From an uncultured Bacillota bacterium (GTDB taxonomy: Bacteria; Bacillota_I; Bacilli_A; RFN20; CAG-826), in NCBI GenBank assembly GCA_949291655.1, contig CASEWT010000003.1, forward strand, positions 1 to 51,538: DNA of 51,538 nucleotides, in the 5' to 3' direction. Within the stretch, counting starts at the first letter, position 1. Every line of letters starts with the position of its first letter. Below, piece after piece: positions 22,706 to 32,322 of the stretch. The notes beneath the pieces were generated by a model. That model searched no databases and was not told where the DNA came from. It saw nothing but the letters and a program-made list of their open reading frames with translations. Position numbers and translations under genes: made by a program.

Positions 22706-25700
22706 CTAGGCGGCAACCCAGGCGATGGTATCGGTACCGGTTACGGTAGCCGTTCCGATGAGGGTTCCGTAGGCGGTAACCTCGTAGACCGCGCCGCCTT
22801 CGGAAATCGTCGTCCCTTCGATGAGGTTGATTTCGACGGTCGGAAGCATTTCGCCGTCGACGATGGCACCGTAGATCCGGCCCGGGTTTTCGCCGGTGTC
22901 GGTCATGATGGAGATGATGGCTACCCCGCCTTCCATGCTCCAGCCCGAGGTCGAGACGTAATCGCCGTTGATGGCGGACGAAGTATACGTCGACTGGTAC
23001 TTGCTGAGGTAGTAAGGCCTCGCCGTTCCTCCCCTCATGACGATGGCGTTCCCGTTTTGGTCGACCGCGACGTCATAGGTCGACGATCCGGCCGCGGTGA
23101 AGTTGAGGATGCCGCGGGTTTCGTCGTAGCTATCGATGGTGATGGCCGCGTCGGTTACGCTTCCCTCCCAGCTGAACTCGTCGGATCCGATGCCGATCTT
23201 GTAGTAGCTGGTTCCGGCGGAAGTGCCGATGTACTCGCCTTGGGCCCAGAGGTAAGCGGAGAAGGCGCCGATGTTTTCCTCGACGGTGACGGTCACTTCT
23301 TCGCCCGTATCCGAATCGACGGCAAGGACGTATTCGGTGCCGCCCTCGAGGACGGATTTGAGAAGGCCGGTGCCGGTTTTAATCACCGTTTGGCCCGTTC
23401 CGTCATAGAGAGTCAAGGTCGCGTCGGGATCGCTGGCCGTAAGGCGCGTATCCATCGTCGTCTCGGCCGTGAAGCGGACGTAGGAGACGGTCTGGCCGGC
23501 GACCGGCTGAACGCTCATCGCCCCATCGACGATTTCCACGTCGACGGCAAAGGCGGGAGCGAAGCCCGGCACGCCTTCGGCCATGATGAAGGTAAACGCC
23601 GAGGCCGAATCGGTGCCGACATAGCCGACCTCGATGACGTAGGTTCCCGGCTCCAGCCGGAGGTCGAGCTCGACTTCCGTGCCGTAGTAGACGTCCCAAT
23701 AGTCGTCTTCGCCTTCTTCGACGATCGAGCCGATTTCCGACCCGCTTTCGTCATAGACGACGATCGTCTTGGCGTAGTAATCGGTGCCGCCGTCGAGAAT
23801 GAGGCGGTAGAGGGCCGTTTCCTCGACGCTAATCTCGTAGTAGTGAGAGCCCTCGTTGAAGGCCGAGACGGTAATCGGCTCGTCCATCGTAAGGCTCAGG
23901 GCGTCGTTGGTTTCCGGCTGGCTGAGAAGGAGGCCGTCGGGCGGGAGGGAGACCGTCACGTAGGTCGAGGTAACGCCGGTTACGTATTCCTCGAACTCCG
24001 ATTCGTACATGTTGTGGGAGAAAACGAGGTAGTAGGTCGCGGCCGTATCGAGATCATCGAACACCTGGACGGACTCGTTGGTCGGATAAGTGGCGCTGAA
24101 GTCGACGACTTCCTCTCCGGCCTCGTCATAGACGGCCAGGCGGGTGTAGACGCCATCCTCGCCGCCGATGGTAATGGACGTCGGGAGGCTCGGGATCGTA
24201 CCCGGGGCCAAACGGTAGACGGCATAGGCGTCGAGGGCCCCGTTCCAATTGATCCTCGTCTTGGCGTCGTAGGCGAGGTCCACCGCCTCCTCGGCCGTGT
24301 CGTTGGCCGCGGTCGCGATGTCGACGGGAATCTTCCCGTAAAGGACGTCTTCGGGGCTATAGCTGCTATAGTAGCCGGTCACCCCGAGGTAGATGGTTTC
24401 GCCCTCCAGCAGGTCGATGGCCCAGACGTTGCTATAGCTGCTCTTTCGATGGGGGACGAGATGGTCGACTTGATAGCCGAGGGTGTTGACGGTCGTCAGC
24501 TCGGTCTTGTCTTCCCCGTAAACGAAGAGATAAGGCTCGTCGCGCGTATAGGCGGTCGTCGCCTCTTCGTCGATGTCGTAAGGCTCGCCGAGGGTGATGT
24601 AGTAGCGATCGTCGGCCGCCGCGGTGAACTGCAGGTAATAGATTTCCATGCCCGGAACGGTCGTGGCCACCCCGGAGAAGGTATCTCCCTCGATGATGTA
24701 GGGATCGTCGAGGGAATTCCCGGCCGGGAAGGCCGTCCAGTAGGCGTGGAGAGTCACGTCTTCCTCGACGACGTAGGCAGTCAGGTCGAGGGGCTCGGGA
24801 CTATCCAGATCGAGGACCCAGCCGGCCATGAAGAAGCCTTGCTTCCGCGGGACCGGGACATCGCTCAAAGTCTGCCCGACGATAACCTCGCGGACGACAT
24901 TCTCGCTTGTTTCGGCCCCGTCGACGACGGCCGTGCCGCCATTGAGGTCGAAGGTGACCGTCGCAAGCTCGGTGTCGGAGCAAATCGTCCGTTCCGAGAC
25001 GATGCGGTTGCCGGCGGACGCGGAAGCGAGGGCCGCCCATTCAGCCTCGGTTCCCTCGTAGGTGATTTGCCCGATGAGGCCGTCTTGGGAGAAGAGGGCC
25101 GAATTGGGAAGGGCAGTAACGCTCATCGGAACGACGAATTCGGCAACCTCGGTCGAGATGGTCGATTGGATGCTCGTCAATTGCGACGTCTCGAAGACGA
25201 TGCGATGGAGGCTCGTGCCCGAATTGAAGCAGCTGGAAGCAATCGTCTGGAGGCTCGAGGGGAAATTGACGGTCCCAAGGATCTCGGTCCCCGCGAAAGC
25301 CCAGCGGTTGAACTCGACGATCGTGTCGGGAAGAGTGACGTTGGTGAGGCCGCTCCGGTTCTCGAAGCAGCCGTTGATGCTCCCGAGGTCGCCTGCCGTG
25401 ACGACTTCGCCGAGGGATTCGGCCAAGTGGTCTTCGCCTTCGACGGCCGCCCAAACGAAGGGGGCGACGACGATTTCGCCGGTGCCGCTAGCATAGAAGT
25501 AGTAGTCGCCATAATAGGCGTCGGCTTCGTCTTCGTACTGGGTGTAGGTGACGCTTCCGACGGTCGGGTCGCCAAGGACGCCCCAGACGTTGGCCCGGTC
25601 GTCGATAGAATCGACGAGCCCGCCGGCGAGGTCATAGGTCTTGAGCGAGACGTCGATCTCGCTCCACCAATTGGCTTCCGGGACGTTGTTGAGGGTGTAG

Positions 25701-26140
25701 GTCATGTAGTAGTAGGCCTTGCCCTCCTCGAGCGGGGTCGTCCATAGGACATCCTCGGCCCGGGGAAGTTCGGTATAGACGTACTTAAGCTCGAAGCTCG
25801 CCTCTTCCTTTATGACCGTCTCGTTTTCCTTGACGCTTCTCGTCCAAATGGCCTTCGAAAGCCCCTGGTAGCCATCGATGGCCGCGACGAAGCGGATGGC
25901 CTTGTTGTCCCCGACGTCGGTAACGTCAACCCCGAGCACCGGATGGGCGGTGTCGACTTCGTTGGCCTTCTTGACGTGGCTTCCGAAGGCAATGGCCCGC
26001 CCGCCGTCGTCGGTGGTGACGATTTCGTCTTCAAGCAAAGGCTCGACGGTCGAGCGGCGGTCGGAATTAACGATGACAATAAGGCCGAGAGCTAGGGTCG
26101 AAAGAAGAAGGAAGGGAACGGTTTTGCGTGTGTTTTTCAT
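22706..26140 (-). CDS. Giant secreted multi-domain protein (LRR-like, InlB B-repeat, PPC-like repeats)
   Basis: 1144 residues with an N-terminal hydrophobic segment (8-28) that is either a signal peptide or an anchor; no lipobox. Residues ~220-350 resemble BspA-type leucine-rich repeats (NVTLPDTIVEFNRWAF, TVNFPSSLQTIASSCF). Residues ~375-450 match a Listeria-Bacteroides (InlB B/Flg_new) repeat: VTFDLNGGTAVVDG ... GFFMAGWVLD ... LHAYW. The rest is several PPC-like beta modules (AVYRLAPG ... RLAVYDEAG ... TYYLVFSHN and repeats of the same plan). The expected role is adhesion or ligand binding at the cell surface. Start: ATG at 26140 with AAGGAGGAG 7 nt before it, 14 nt after the stop of the upstream lipoprotein, so the two form an operon. 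Confidence 0.85.
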   Translation of the reverse strand: MKNTRKTVPFLLLSTLALGLIVIVNSDRRSTVEPLLEDEIVTTDDGGRAIAFGSHVKKANEVDTAHPVLGVDVTDVGDNKAIRFVAAIDGYQGLSKAIWTRSVKENETVIKEEASFELKYVYTELPRAEDVLWTTPLEEGKAYYYMTYTLNNVPEANWWSEIDVSLKTYDLAGGLVDSIDDRANVWGVLGDPTVGSVTYTQYEDEADAYYGDYYFYASGTGEIVVAPFVWAAVEGEDHLAESLGEVVTAGDLGSINGCFENRSGLTNVTLPDTIVEFNRWAFAGTEILGTVNFPSSLQTIASSCFNSGTSLHRIVFETSQLTSIQSTISTEVAEFVVPMSVTALPNSALFSQDGLIGQITYEGTEAEWAALASASAGNRIVSERTICSDTELATVTFDLNGGTAVVDGAETSENVVREVIVGQTLSDVPVPRKQGFFMAGWVLDLDSPEPLDLTAYVVEEDVTLHAYWTAFPAGNSLDDPYIIEGDTFSGVATTVPGMEIYYLQFTAAADDRYYITLGEPYDIDEEATTAYTRDEPYLFVYGEDKTELTTVNTLGYQVDHLVPHRKSSYSNVWAIDLLEGETIYLGVTGYYSSYSPEDVLYGKIPVDIATAANDTAEEAVDLAYDAKTRINWNGALDAYAVYRLAPGTIPSLPTSITIGGEDGVYTRLAVYDEAGEEVVDFSATYPTNESVQVFDDLDTAATYYLVFSHNMYESEFEEYVTGVTSTYVTVSLPPDGLLLSQPETNDALSLTMDEPITVSAFNEGSHYYEISVEETALYRLILDGGTDYYAKTIVVYDESGSEIGSIVEEGEDDYWDVYYGTEVELDLRLEPGTYVIEVGYVGTDSASAFTFIMAEGVPGFAPAFAVDVEIVDGAMSVQPVAGQTVSYVRFTAETTMDTRLTASDPDATLTLYDGTGQTVIKTGTGLLKSVLEGGTEYVLAVDSDTGEEVTVTVEENIGAFSAYLWAQGEYIGTSAGTSYYKIGIGSDEFSWEGSVTDAAITIDSYDETRGILNFTAAGSSTYDVAVDQNGNAIVMRGGTARPYYLSKYQSTYTSSAINGDYVSTSGWSMEGGVAIISIMTDTGENPGRIYGAIVDGEMLPTVEINLIEGTTISEGGAVYEVTAYGTLIGTATVTGTDTIAWVAA

Positions 26141-26154
26141 TGTTTGACTCCTCC

Positions 26155-26847
26155 TTACCACTCTTCGACGATGCCGCCTTCGCCTTCGCTCATGCCTTCA
26201 GGCGAAACGGTTATCACGATGGTGATGTCTCCTTCGCCCATCGTCACCGTGAGGGTCGTTCCGGTTAGTTCGGCCGCCTCCCCATCCACAGTGATGGCAT
26301 CGATGACGTACCCTTCGTCGACTTCGACGGTGAGATCGATGACTTCTCCGGCGATCCCGGTTGTCTTTCCGGTAACCGTAACGGTATCCGGGGCGTCGAT
26401 GACGATGTCGTGGATTCCAGCGGTCGTGACGACGATGGTCGCCTCGCCCTCGGGCATCGTGAAGGTGATGGTCCCCTCATCGACGGCAATAGCCTCCCCG
26501 TTGAGGGTGGCTCCCGTAATGAGGTAATCGGCATCGGCCGTCAATTCGATGGTGACTTCGTCCCCGGCCTCGGCTTCCGTCGGGCCGGTCGCGGTCACGT
26601 GGTCGCCGACGACGGTGATACCGTAGATTTTGACCTCCGAGGATTGCGAAACCTCGCTATCCGGAACGGATACGTCGATGGATGAGGAATCGCTGCTTGC
26701 TTCCGTCGTCTCAGAGGAGGCGAGCTGAGAGCTCCCCTCGGTCTCGCTGGAGGCATCCGGTCCTGACGACTCGGTGATCTGTCCGCACGACGCAAGCAAG
26801 GCGAGGAGGGCAAAGACGAGCACTCCTCTGATTTTCTTGCCTTTCAT
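26155..26847 (-). CDS. Lipoprotein with two tandem InlB-B-like repeat modules
   Basis: Lipobox LASC gives Cys21, followed by a ~50-residue Ser/Glu/Thr linker. Two homologous ~70-residue modules then follow: one with GDEVTIELTADADYLITGAT and FTMPEGEATIVV, the other with GEVIDLTVEVDEGYVIDAIT and VTMGEGDITIVI. This is the divergent InlB B-repeat pattern. The protein is very acidic and short (230 residues), with nothing catalytic, so it may be a stalk or spacer partner of the giant protein made from the same mRNA. The ATG has AAAGGAGT about 10 nt upstream. A perfect palindrome lies 86 bp upstream of the start. Confidence 0.82.
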   Translation of the reverse strand: MKGKKIRGVLVFALLALLASCGQITESSGPDASSETEGSSQLASSETTEASSDSSSIDVSVPDSEVSQSSEVKIYGITVVGDHVTATGPTEAEAGDEVTIELTADADYLITGATLNGEAIAVDEGTITFTMPEGEATIVVTTAGIHDIVIDAPDTVTVTGKTTGIAGEVIDLTVEVDEGYVIDAITVDGEAAELTGTTLTVTMGEGDITIVITVSPEGMSEGEGGIVEEW

Positions 26848-26932
26848 TCTCGAAAGACTCCTTTCTTCCGGATGGGATAAACGCCAAAGAGACTCCGGAT
26901 CGATCGCTTGGCGTTAAGGCCCTCAAAACACC

Positions 26933-26957
26933 TCCCCCATAGGCCTTATATGGGGGA
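26933..26957. promoter_or_regulatory. Perfect palindrome in a divergent regulatory region (operator candidate)
   Basis: TCCCCCATA-ggcctta-TATGGGGGA, nine perfectly matched bases per arm. Another half-like copy (TATGGGAG) follows at 26961-26968. It lies in an A/T-rich 285-bp gap between the 26847 operon (minus) and the 27133 operon (plus), with no T-run, so a protein-binding site is more likely than a terminator. The cognate regulator is not in view. Confidence 0.55.
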
Positions 26958-27066
26958 CATTATGGGAGATTGTGAAATTTTCAATAAAAAGGTGCAGTTG
27001 TTTAAACAAAATCGCAAACAGAGCCTGCCATCGAGAAAATATTTCGCACTCAACGTTACATTATTG

Positions 27067-27094
27067 TTGACATAAGGAGTGTTTCGCCTAGTCT
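27067..27094 (+). promoter_or_regulatory. Promoter of the 27133-30762 lipoprotein operon
   Basis: TTGACA (27067-27072), 16-nt spacer, TAGTCT (27089-27094). The same -10 hexamer and spacer recur before the lipoprotein at 32268. Confidence 0.55.
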
Positions 27095-27132
27095 GCACGC
27101 ATGAGTACGCGAATAAGAAAGGATATTTCGCC

Positions 27133-27972
27133 ATGGAAAAAGCGCTTCTTGCCATTCCGATAGCCTTGGCTCTTCTGCTCCCTTCTTGCGCCCAAGGGAA
27201 CCCCGCATCGTCTCCCGGCGGGCCCTCGTCGGAAGGGACCTCGGACATCTCCTCTTCCCTCGGCAGCTCTTCAGAAGGGCCGGGCAGCGAAGAGGAGGTC
27301 GACTTCAAGGACTATTCCATCATCACCAGCGACATCACCCTTGGGGGATACCTCCCCGAGGCGGCAATCGGCCTCGCCTTCCTAACCGGGCGATCTTATA
27401 CCATTTCCTTCTCCTTCTCGGTCGCGAACCTCGAGGGGGCCGAAGTCTTCTCGACCCATCCCGAATACCTGGAAGTCGAGGCAACCTCGACGGAAGGATC
27501 CTATGTCCTCCACTGCAAGAAGGACGGGGACCCCGGCCTCTTCATCCGGGACGGAGAGGGCCGGACCCATTACCGAAGCAACATCCATATCCGGGATGCC
27601 ATCGGCCTCGATGAGATGGAAAGCTATCTCGTCGGAATCGACCACTACCAGAGTTGGGGCCTCAACGGGGGAAACATCCAATTGACCTTCCTCGGGAACC
27701 AGACGGCGATGCTGACCGGGACCGACGAGGGGAACGTCCCGCTTGGAACGAACGGCATCCAGTTCACCTATGAATACGACATGACGCTCGATGCTTCCGG
27801 GATGTATGTCTTCACGATCCTCGATTGGGAGAACCCCTACACCAGCCTCACGGCCAACGCCTTCCATGTGAGCATGGCCGGAGACATCATCCACCTGACC
27901 AACGGCACGGTCGGGACCGAATCCTTCTATACCTGCGAAATCTTCCAGATTGCCGAGGCTCTTGCCGAATAA
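27133..27972 (+). CDS. Lipoprotein, unknown function
   Basis: Not recognised. Lipobox LPSC gives Cys19, then a Ser/Gly/Pro linker to about residue 55. The mature 220 residues are beta-rich, with hydrophobic strands such as YTISFSFSVANLEGAEVF and MYVFTILDWENPY; no catalytic motif is seen. Start: ATG with AAAGGA 9 nt upstream; an ATG 18 codons earlier would remove the signal from the N-terminus. It lies 15 nt before the next lipoprotein gene, so the pair is co-transcribed and may form a surface complex. Confidence 0.8.
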   Translation: MEKALLAIPIALALLLPSCAQGNPASSPGGPSSEGTSDISSSLGSSSEGPGSEEEVDFKDYSIITSDITLGGYLPEAAIGLAFLTGRSYTISFSFSVANLEGAEVFSTHPEYLEVEATSTEGSYVLHCKKDGDPGLFIRDGEGRTHYRSNIHIRDAIGLDEMESYLVGIDHYQSWGLNGGNIQLTFLGNQTAMLTGTDEGNVPLGTNGIQFTYEYDMTLDASGMYVFTILDWENPYTSLTANAFHVSMAGDIIHLTNGTVGTESFYTCEIFQIAEALAE

Positions 27973-27987
27973 AAGGAGAACAAAGAC

Positions 27988-30762
27988 ATGAAAAACGCCA
28001 AAAAGACCCTTCTCGTTGCCCTCCTCGGGGCCGGGCTCGTCCTCGCTTCGTGCGGGGGGACGGACAATTCCTCTTCCGAACCGGAAGAGGGTACCTCGAC
28101 CTCGACTCCTTCGGGAACCTCCGCCTCTTCCGAGCACCCCGGTTCGTCAAGCGAGGTTTCCCTGCCCGATTCGAGCCCCTCGACCTCGACGCCGGAGGAA
28201 ATCGTCGAGGACTATCTCGTCGATATCGTCGAGACGACCGGCGTCCACATTGTTTCCAACCTCACCCGGGCCAAGCCGGGAGATACCGTCATCCTGACCG
28301 TAACCGTCGAAAGCGGCTACGTCCTCACTTCGCTTACGATGAACGGCGAACCCCTGACCCCAGGAACCGACGGCACCTATTCCTTTACGATGCCCGACCG
28401 CGACGCGACCATTCGGGCGACGGTAACCGTCGAGGGGGAAGTGACGATCGGCGGAGCCGTCTCGGGGACCTTCGCCGAGAACGGCGACGGAACGTGGACC
28501 GCCCACGACATTGAGATCCCGGCTTCGGGCGGCCAGATCTATGTCCGCGTCAGTCCGGAAGGCGGAACGCCCGATCTTCTCGGGTATAGCGACCTCGATC
28601 TCTACAAATGCTTCGGGAACATCACTTACTACCACTCCTCTGGCACGGACATCGGCTCGATCGCGGATGATCTCGGCATCAGCGTGAGCGAGGAGAAGGG
28701 GCGCGGCTCCTTGATCCTTCTTGGTGGCAATGCGGCCTACGACATCACCTACGACCCGGCTTCCGAGTTCAAACTTTCGATCCAGCGGACGGCCGTCACC
28801 GTTCTCCCAACGACCTCCGAGCAGCTCTATAGCCTCTTCGAGGGATCGATCCTAAGCGAGACGCCGAGTTATCCCGCCGGGGTGACCGAAGTCGAGTATT
28901 ACGATTCGGCGGCCGGCCAGAACGGAGAGGACTACCACTACGTTCGTTACGCGGACGGCTCTTCCCATGCGAAGATCGTCGACCATGATAGCGGCGAGGA
29001 AGTGGCCCATGTCTACAAGGAAATCGTGACCACCGGCGGAAGGAAGCAGCTCATCGTCGTCGACAACTACCTCCGGGGCCGCACCTATAGCGACCTCTCG
29101 GGCGGAACCTCTTCCCTCGAAGGGGACAGCGAAGCGGCAGCCGACGTCGAAGCCTATAGCGGCCGTTACGACGTGGTCGACACGGTGCAAAACGGCTATT
29201 CCCGCTATCAGTACGACGAACGCGATGCTGCCTTCCTGGCCGGAAGCTACGATCACACGATGGCCGAGATCGACTTGGTCCAGTACCAAGCTTACCGCCA
29301 CTCCTTCGAAATCGCCGACGACCTCGTCCGAACCGAACTCGACATCGTTCCGGTCGAAAACGGCGATGGCACCTTCACCGTGACCGTCGACTCCCTCAAG
29401 GAGTGGAATCCGAGCGCATCGGGAAGCATCTACAACACGATGGACGTCGATACGGTCGGGACATGGCACCTCGAGATGACCTTCACCGCGGCAGGAGCCC
29501 TGCTCGAAGGTTCCTACCTTCTCAAGAAGTACACGGCAACCAGCTACAATTTCGCGACCCATGAGTTCATCGGCGATCCGGAAACGACGGGAACCCTCAT
29601 CCGGGAGCTCCGCTATTCCTACACCTATGGCGAAGCCGCGGCCAATCCCCACGACTTCGACTACGCGCCCTACTTCGCTTCTTCGATCGACCCCTACATC
29701 GAGACGACCGGCGGGGAGCGCAACGTCCTCGAGGCCGGCTGGAACTCCATCAACGACGAAGACTCGATCCACGTCAATCCTTCCCCCTCGACGGCCCTCG
29801 ATAGCTGGCAATACGGCATCATCGGCTCCGACAATCCCGACATCTGCCGGAACGAGGACGGAAACCCGACGGCTTACCAAATGTACGGAACCGGCGAAGT
29901 GACCCTCTACTTCGGCAACCATACCGACAATGCGGTCACCGGGTCGGTCGTAGTGACCATCGACGCCTCGACCTTCCATAGCCTGGCTTGGATTCCCTAT
30001 TACGCCGGGGGCATCTATTCCGACGACAACATCCTCACGGCCGATAATCTCCAGGTCTATGGCAACAGCAGCCATACCGTCACCCTTTCCCCGACGCCGA
30101 GCAACGGCACCCTCTTCGGCCTTGAGTGGACGATGGACCAGGAGGGCCTCATCGAGCTCGACCTCGATTCGGCAACCGGCCGCTGCACGGTGACGGCCCT
30201 TAGAAACGTTGCCCAAGCGACGACGGTCAACATAACCTTCGTCTCCCCTTACATCGATAACGTCGACGGCTATTGCACCCTCCAGGTCACGGTCGTCCCC
30301 GGAGCCGACGATGAGGTTTCAATCGCGACCCTCGCCGGGACTTACCGGGTAGAGCTCGGGGAAGGCGAGACCGGCTATAACCCCGACGACCCGACGATCC
30401 TCACCCTGACCGCCGAGCCCTCGAGCGACAATCCCGACGCTTACGAAGCAACGATCGAGATGTTCGACGAAGGCGCCACCTTCGAGGTCGGCTTCGACTA
30501 CGTTTACGATAGCGAGAACTTCGAGCTCTCCGTCGTCTCGGGAAGCGCGGAACTCCTAAGCGGCTCCCTAGGCTCCTACGACAACATTGTCATCAGCCTT
30601 GACTACGAGGTCGCGACCAGCAAGGTCGGCGTCTACCTGGCGACCGAGACCTACGACTGGGACACCTATAGCGAGACCATCACTCCTTATCTCGGGGAAT
30701 ACACCGACGACGAAGATTACTCCTACATTTCGGCCTACGTCTATTTCGTGAAGGCCGAATGA
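27988..30762 (+). CDS. Large lipoprotein with an InlB-B-like module, unknown function
   Basis: Lipobox LASC gives Cys22, followed by ~50 residues of Ser/Thr/Pro linker. Residues ~75-150 carry one divergent InlB B-repeat (GDTVILTVTVESGYVLTSLT, then FTMPDRDATIRATV), the same module as in the lipoprotein at 26155-26847. The next ~770 residues are not recognised: acidic, Tyr-rich, beta-rich, with a possible Ig-like part around 640-780. The ATG has AAGGAG about 10 nt upstream and follows the upstream gene by 15 nt. It ends in a strong terminator. The arrangement suggests a long surface stalk or binding protein. Confidence 0.8.
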   Translation: MKNAKKTLLVALLGAGLVLASCGGTDNSSSEPEEGTSTSTPSGTSASSEHPGSSSEVSLPDSSPSTSTPEEIVEDYLVDIVETTGVHIVSNLTRAKPGDTVILTVTVESGYVLTSLTMNGEPLTPGTDGTYSFTMPDRDATIRATVTVEGEVTIGGAVSGTFAENGDGTWTAHDIEIPASGGQIYVRVSPEGGTPDLLGYSDLDLYKCFGNITYYHSSGTDIGSIADDLGISVSEEKGRGSLILLGGNAAYDITYDPASEFKLSIQRTAVTVLPTTSEQLYSLFEGSILSETPSYPAGVTEVEYYDSAAGQNGEDYHYVRYADGSSHAKIVDHDSGEEVAHVYKEIVTTGGRKQLIVVDNYLRGRTYSDLSGGTSSLEGDSEAAADVEAYSGRYDVVDTVQNGYSRYQYDERDAAFLAGSYDHTMAEIDLVQYQAYRHSFEIADDLVRTELDIVPVENGDGTFTVTVDSLKEWNPSASGSIYNTMDVDTVGTWHLEMTFTAAGALLEGSYLLKKYTATSYNFATHEFIGDPETTGTLIRELRYSYTYGEAAANPHDFDYAPYFASSIDPYIETTGGERNVLEAGWNSINDEDSIHVNPSPSTALDSWQYGIIGSDNPDICRNEDGNPTAYQMYGTGEVTLYFGNHTDNAVTGSVVVTIDASTFHSLAWIPYYAGGIYSDDNILTADNLQVYGNSSHTVTLSPTPSNGTLFGLEWTMDQEGLIELDLDSATGRCTVTALRNVAQATTVNITFVSPYIDNVDGYCTLQVTVVPGADDEVSIATLAGTYRVELGEGETGYNPDDPTILTLTAEPSSDNPDAYEATIEMFDEGATFEVGFDYVYDSENFELSVVSGSAELLSGSLGSYDNIVISLDYEVATSKVGVYLATETYDWDTYSETITPYLGEYTDDEDYSYISAYVYFVKAE

Positions 30763-30780
30763 AGAGCCGAAAATGAGAAA

Positions 30781-30810
30781 GGCGGGCTCTCGGGCCCGCC
30801 TTTTCTCTTT
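30781..30810 (+). terminator. Terminator of the 27133-30762 operon
   Basis: GGCGGGC-tctcgg-GCCCGCC followed by TTTTCTCTTT. Confidence 0.9.
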
Positions 30811-30879
30811 GTTCGATCAAAATACCGGGTTTTTGCGGCCGATAACGGGGTCAAGGTCTCTTTAAGAGCCTCGATTAAC

Positions 30880-32268
30880 TCAGTTGACTCGGTAGGCCAA
30901 GACGTCGTCGATGGCCTTCTCGACCTCGGCCACGTTGGCTTCCCCGAAGCCGAAGAAGGAGAAGTTGGTCGACCCGTCGATCGAATTCCCGCTTCCCGCG
31001 GAATAATTGATCGCGAAGTCTACGTACGAGGTTCCGCCTTCGTCCCGTCCCCTGATCAAGACGGACCGCGGATAGTAGCCGGCGCTTTGGATCTGGCCTC
31101 CGTTCAAGGCGTCGAAGTCGATGGCCAAAGCGCTATCCTCGATGAGGTAGGAGCCATCGCCGAGGGGATCGGCGAACTCGAGGTAATCCCAAAATAGGGC
31201 TTGCTTGATATAGCCAAGACCGGAAGAGGAATCGGTCAAGTCGCTCGTCGTGATATAGGGATAGGAAAGGACCGGGGAAACCTCGAGGCCGTCTTCGACC
31301 TGACTCAGCATGAAGAGATAGGTCCCGTCGAGGACGTGGTTCAGATAGGTGATTTCCCCATCCGCATCGGCTTGGGGAAGGGAGAGCTCGACGTGGGAGA
31401 AAGAAGCGAAGGCTTGGTCGAAAGCCCCTTGGGAATGTCCGTAGTCGTTATAGAGGCCGACCCAATAGTTCGGCATGAAGTATTCGTTTCCGTAGGACAT
31501 CGTCGGGTCAGAAATGTCAAGGACGTCCCGAATGTAGTTGTCCCTCGAGAAGCGGTCGCGGTAAGAAGCGAGGTCGGATGGGACCTCGTAGAAGGAACCG
31601 CCGCGGGCAAGGAAGCCCTCAACGTCCTCGGACCGCCCGTCGAGGGAGGCGACGCCAAGGGAATATACCTCCCCTTCCACCGTTACTTCGAGGCGGAAGT
31701 CGGCGATGGACGGACCAGCCGTAAGAAGGAAAGAAGTCGCCGCGAGGAAGGCGGACGAAGGAAGCTGAAGCAAGGAGAGAGCCGCCAATTTGTTCAATTT
31801 ATTCGTCAAAGCGTAGCTGGAAGCCCCTTCTTCGAGGCTTTCCAAAGAAAGATCAATGTCGGAGAGAGAAGGGAAAAGGCCGCTTCCATAAAGCTCCGTC
31901 CCCTCCATCAATTCCGATCCCCGAAGGTTCCCTCGCTCGTCGACCGAGAGGCGGTAAACGCCTCCCTCCGCCGCGGCATAGCCGATGCTCAGAAGCCCAT
32001 CGTCGAGATAAAAGTATTCGGGCGCGTAATGGAGGAGGAATCCGCTCTCAATCCCCGAAAGGACATAGTCGTGGGAGGACTGCAAATAGACGAGGGCCGC
32101 TCGGACGTCGTTAGGGGCTGGAAGGGCGGGCTCGGAGACCGAGGAACCCGGAAGCGAGGAAGTTCCTTCCCCGCCAGCGCCCGAAGAACTCGTCAAAGGG
32201 GTATCGCCCTGACAGGAGCAAAGAAGCAACGAAAGGGCCAAAACAAAGGCTGAATGGGCATTTTTCAC
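30880..32268 (-). CDS. Lipoprotein, unknown function, GTG start
   Basis: Not recognised. Lipobox LCSC gives Cys19 and a short Ser/Gly linker. The mature part mixes helical stretches (ALTNKLNKLAALSLLQLPSS) with beta segments; nothing catalytic is visible. The first codon is GTG, chosen because GGGAGGT lies 8 nt upstream and the following residues make a standard lipoprotein signal. A promoter (TTGAGA/TAGTCT) sits just ahead, and a short structured element with its own terminator lies further upstream. No clear terminator follows the stop. 462 residues, normal codon use. Confidence 0.8.
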   Translation of the reverse strand: MKNAHSAFVLALSLLLCSCQGDTPLTSSSGAGGEGTSSLPGSSVSEPALPAPNDVRAALVYLQSSHDYVLSGIESGFLLHYAPEYFYLDDGLLSIGYAAAEGGVYRLSVDERGNLRGSELMEGTELYGSGLFPSLSDIDLSLESLEEGASSYALTNKLNKLAALSLLQLPSSAFLAATSFLLTAGPSIADFRLEVTVEGEVYSLGVASLDGRSEDVEGFLARGGSFYEVPSDLASYRDRFSRDNYIRDVLDISDPTMSYGNEYFMPNYWVGLYNDYGHSQGAFDQAFASFSHVELSLPQADADGEITYLNHVLDGTYLFMLSQVEDGLEVSPVLSYPYITTSDLTDSSSGLGYIKQALFWDYLEFADPLGDGSYLIEDSALAIDFDALNGGQIQSAGYYPRSVLIRGRDEGGTSYVDFAINYSAGSGNSIDGSTNFSFFGFGEANVAEVEKAIDDVLAYRVN

Positions 32269-32294
32269 GAATCGTTACCTCCCGTCATGCTTGG

Positions 32295-32322
32295 AGACTA
32301 GCACAGGGCCGGGAAATCTCAA
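32295..32322 (-). promoter_or_regulatory. Promoter of the lipoprotein gene at 32268
   Basis: Minus strand TTGAGA (32317-32322), 16-nt spacer, TAGTCT (32295-32300), with TG-n directly before the -10 box. Confidence 0.55.

Noticed and set aside
22679-25747. A 1022-codon open frame antisense to the giant repeat protein
   Set aside because: Same cause: the opposite-strand protein has signal, repeats and a ribosome site, whereas this frame is Val/Asp/Gly-rich filler.
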